A DNA stretch of 7,027 bases from Promethearchaeota archaeon. GTDB lineage: Archaea > Asgardarchaeota > Lokiarchaeia > Sigyniarchaeales > Promethearchaeaceae. The stretch is from NCBI GenBank assembly GCA_014729055.1, contig WJKO01000002.1, forward strand, positions 1-7,027, read 5' to 3'. Positions 6,589-7,027 of the stretch are shown here, piece after piece. Each line of letters starts with the position of its first letter. Position 1 is the first letter of the stretch. A model generated the notes under the pieces. It did no database searches and was not told where the DNA came from. It was given only the letters and a program-made list of their open reading frames with translations. A program made the translations under genes and the position numbers.

Positions 6589-7027
6589 TTATATTTGATT
6601 TAATACTGTTCCAAATCCCCGGGCAACTTGTTTCCCGATTCCAAGGTAATCAGGTAAAGAAAAATTTGTCATGAACTTGCCGAAAAAGCACAGCATCGTG
6701 ATGTCTTTGAATTTTATCTCCCTCTTTTGAAAGTGACCATCAACCTTAATACCCTCAATATTTTTTATTTCGTAATTAAATCCTTTCGATATGGTTTTTA
6801 AATTTTCTCTAAGAATATGTCTTAGAAAGAACTGCTGGTCAAATTTATTTAACTGAATATATTCATCATAATTTTTTTGATTCAATGCCATCCAAGGAAG
6901 AATAAATTCATAATCTATATATTCTTTAGTTTCTCCGAATTTATCTGCCGTCAGTTTAATTGATTTTTCATTTATGAGTTTTATGGATTCATTTATTTTT
7001 ATATCTTCAATTTCCATAAAAACTTTC
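6589..7027 (-). CDS. cas6: Cas6 CRISPR RNA endoribonuclease, Cas6b type, C-terminal part (runs off the right edge)
   Basis: Cas6 binds the repeat in the precursor CRISPR RNA and cuts it to give mature crRNAs. The frame is open through to the window edge: three further codons (Lys-Val-Phe) precede the Met at 7015-7017. That Met is thus probably internal and the true start lies outside. Cas6b proteins are roughly 220 residues, so about the last two thirds are seen. Counting from that Met, conserved stretches are FILPWMALNQKNYDEY (38-53), the segment around RHILRENLKTISKGF (66-80) and FFGKFMTNFSLPDYLG (111-126). They lead into the glycine-rich RNA-binding loop GIGKQVARGFGTV (126-138) close to the C-terminus, a hallmark of Cas6. 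The catalytic histidine of Cas6b lies in the N-terminal domain and cannot be checked here. It is upstream of cas8b by 18 nt and probably the first Cas gene of the operon. The Cas6 call is firm, the Cas6b subgroup somewhat less so. Confidence 0.88.
   Translation of the reverse strand, partial: KVFMEIEDIKINESIKLINEKSIKLTADKFGETKEYIDYEFILPWMALNQKNYDEYIQLNKFDQQFFLRHILRENLKTISKGFNYEIKNIEGIKVDGHFQKREIKFKDITMLCFFGKFMTNFSLPDYLGIGKQVARGFGTVLNQI

Noticed and set aside
6589..7017. A miniature 142-residue Cas6 starting at the Met at 7015-7017
   Set aside because: The frame remains open to the window edge, and known Cas6b proteins have an additional N-terminal domain carrying the catalytic residues. Truncation by the window is the simpler reading.
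1..7027. CRISPR array or repeated units
   Set aside because: No direct repeats with regular spacing were found. Short shared words such as AATTCTTTTT reflect Lys/Asn-rich codons in AT-rich DNA.

Overview
The window is a single, tightly packed CRISPR-Cas operon, transcribed entirely on the minus strand (read from high to low coordinates). In transcription order it holds: the 3' part of cas6 (Cas6b type, cut by the right edge), cas8b, cas7 (Csh2 type), cas5 (Cas5h type), cas3 (HD nuclease and helicase in one protein) and the 5' part of cas1 (cut by the left edge). This is the gene set and order of a type I-B CRISPR-Cas system. No CRISPR array, transposon, tRNA or unrelated cargo gene is visible. 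The array, cas2 and any cas4 must lie outside the window if they are present.

Gene spacing, in transcription order: cas6, 18 nt, cas8b, 8-nt overlap, cas7, 13 nt, cas5, 6 nt, cas3, 51 nt, cas1. The whole window is therefore coding apart from short junctions, and there is no gene-free stretch over 300 bases. The 51-nt cas3-cas1 gap is the longest. It is also where cas4 sits in many I-B operons, but it holds no cas4 here.

How the genes work together, from family knowledge: Cas6 cuts the precursor CRISPR RNA. Cas8b (large subunit), a Cas7 backbone, Cas5 and a small subunit Cas11 form the Cascade complex that finds the target. Cas3 is recruited to nick, unwind and degrade the target DNA. Cas1, with Cas2, inserts new spacers. 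No separate cas11 gene is seen, but the 3' part of cas8b carries a near-ideal internal ribosome binding site (AAAGGAGG, 7 nt before an in-frame ATG). This would give a separate 146-residue Cas11b protein. It is the most interesting signal here, and the best Shine-Dalgarno match I found at any start in the window.

Organism: the DNA is very AT-rich (roughly 30% GC by eye) and the proteins are rich in Lys, Asn and Ile. The Cas6b-type nuclease and the MQLILNTYG-type Cas1 suggest an AT-rich bacterium. Bacteroidota, Spirochaetota or a related candidate phylum are possible, but the window has no taxonomic marker and I do not assign it.
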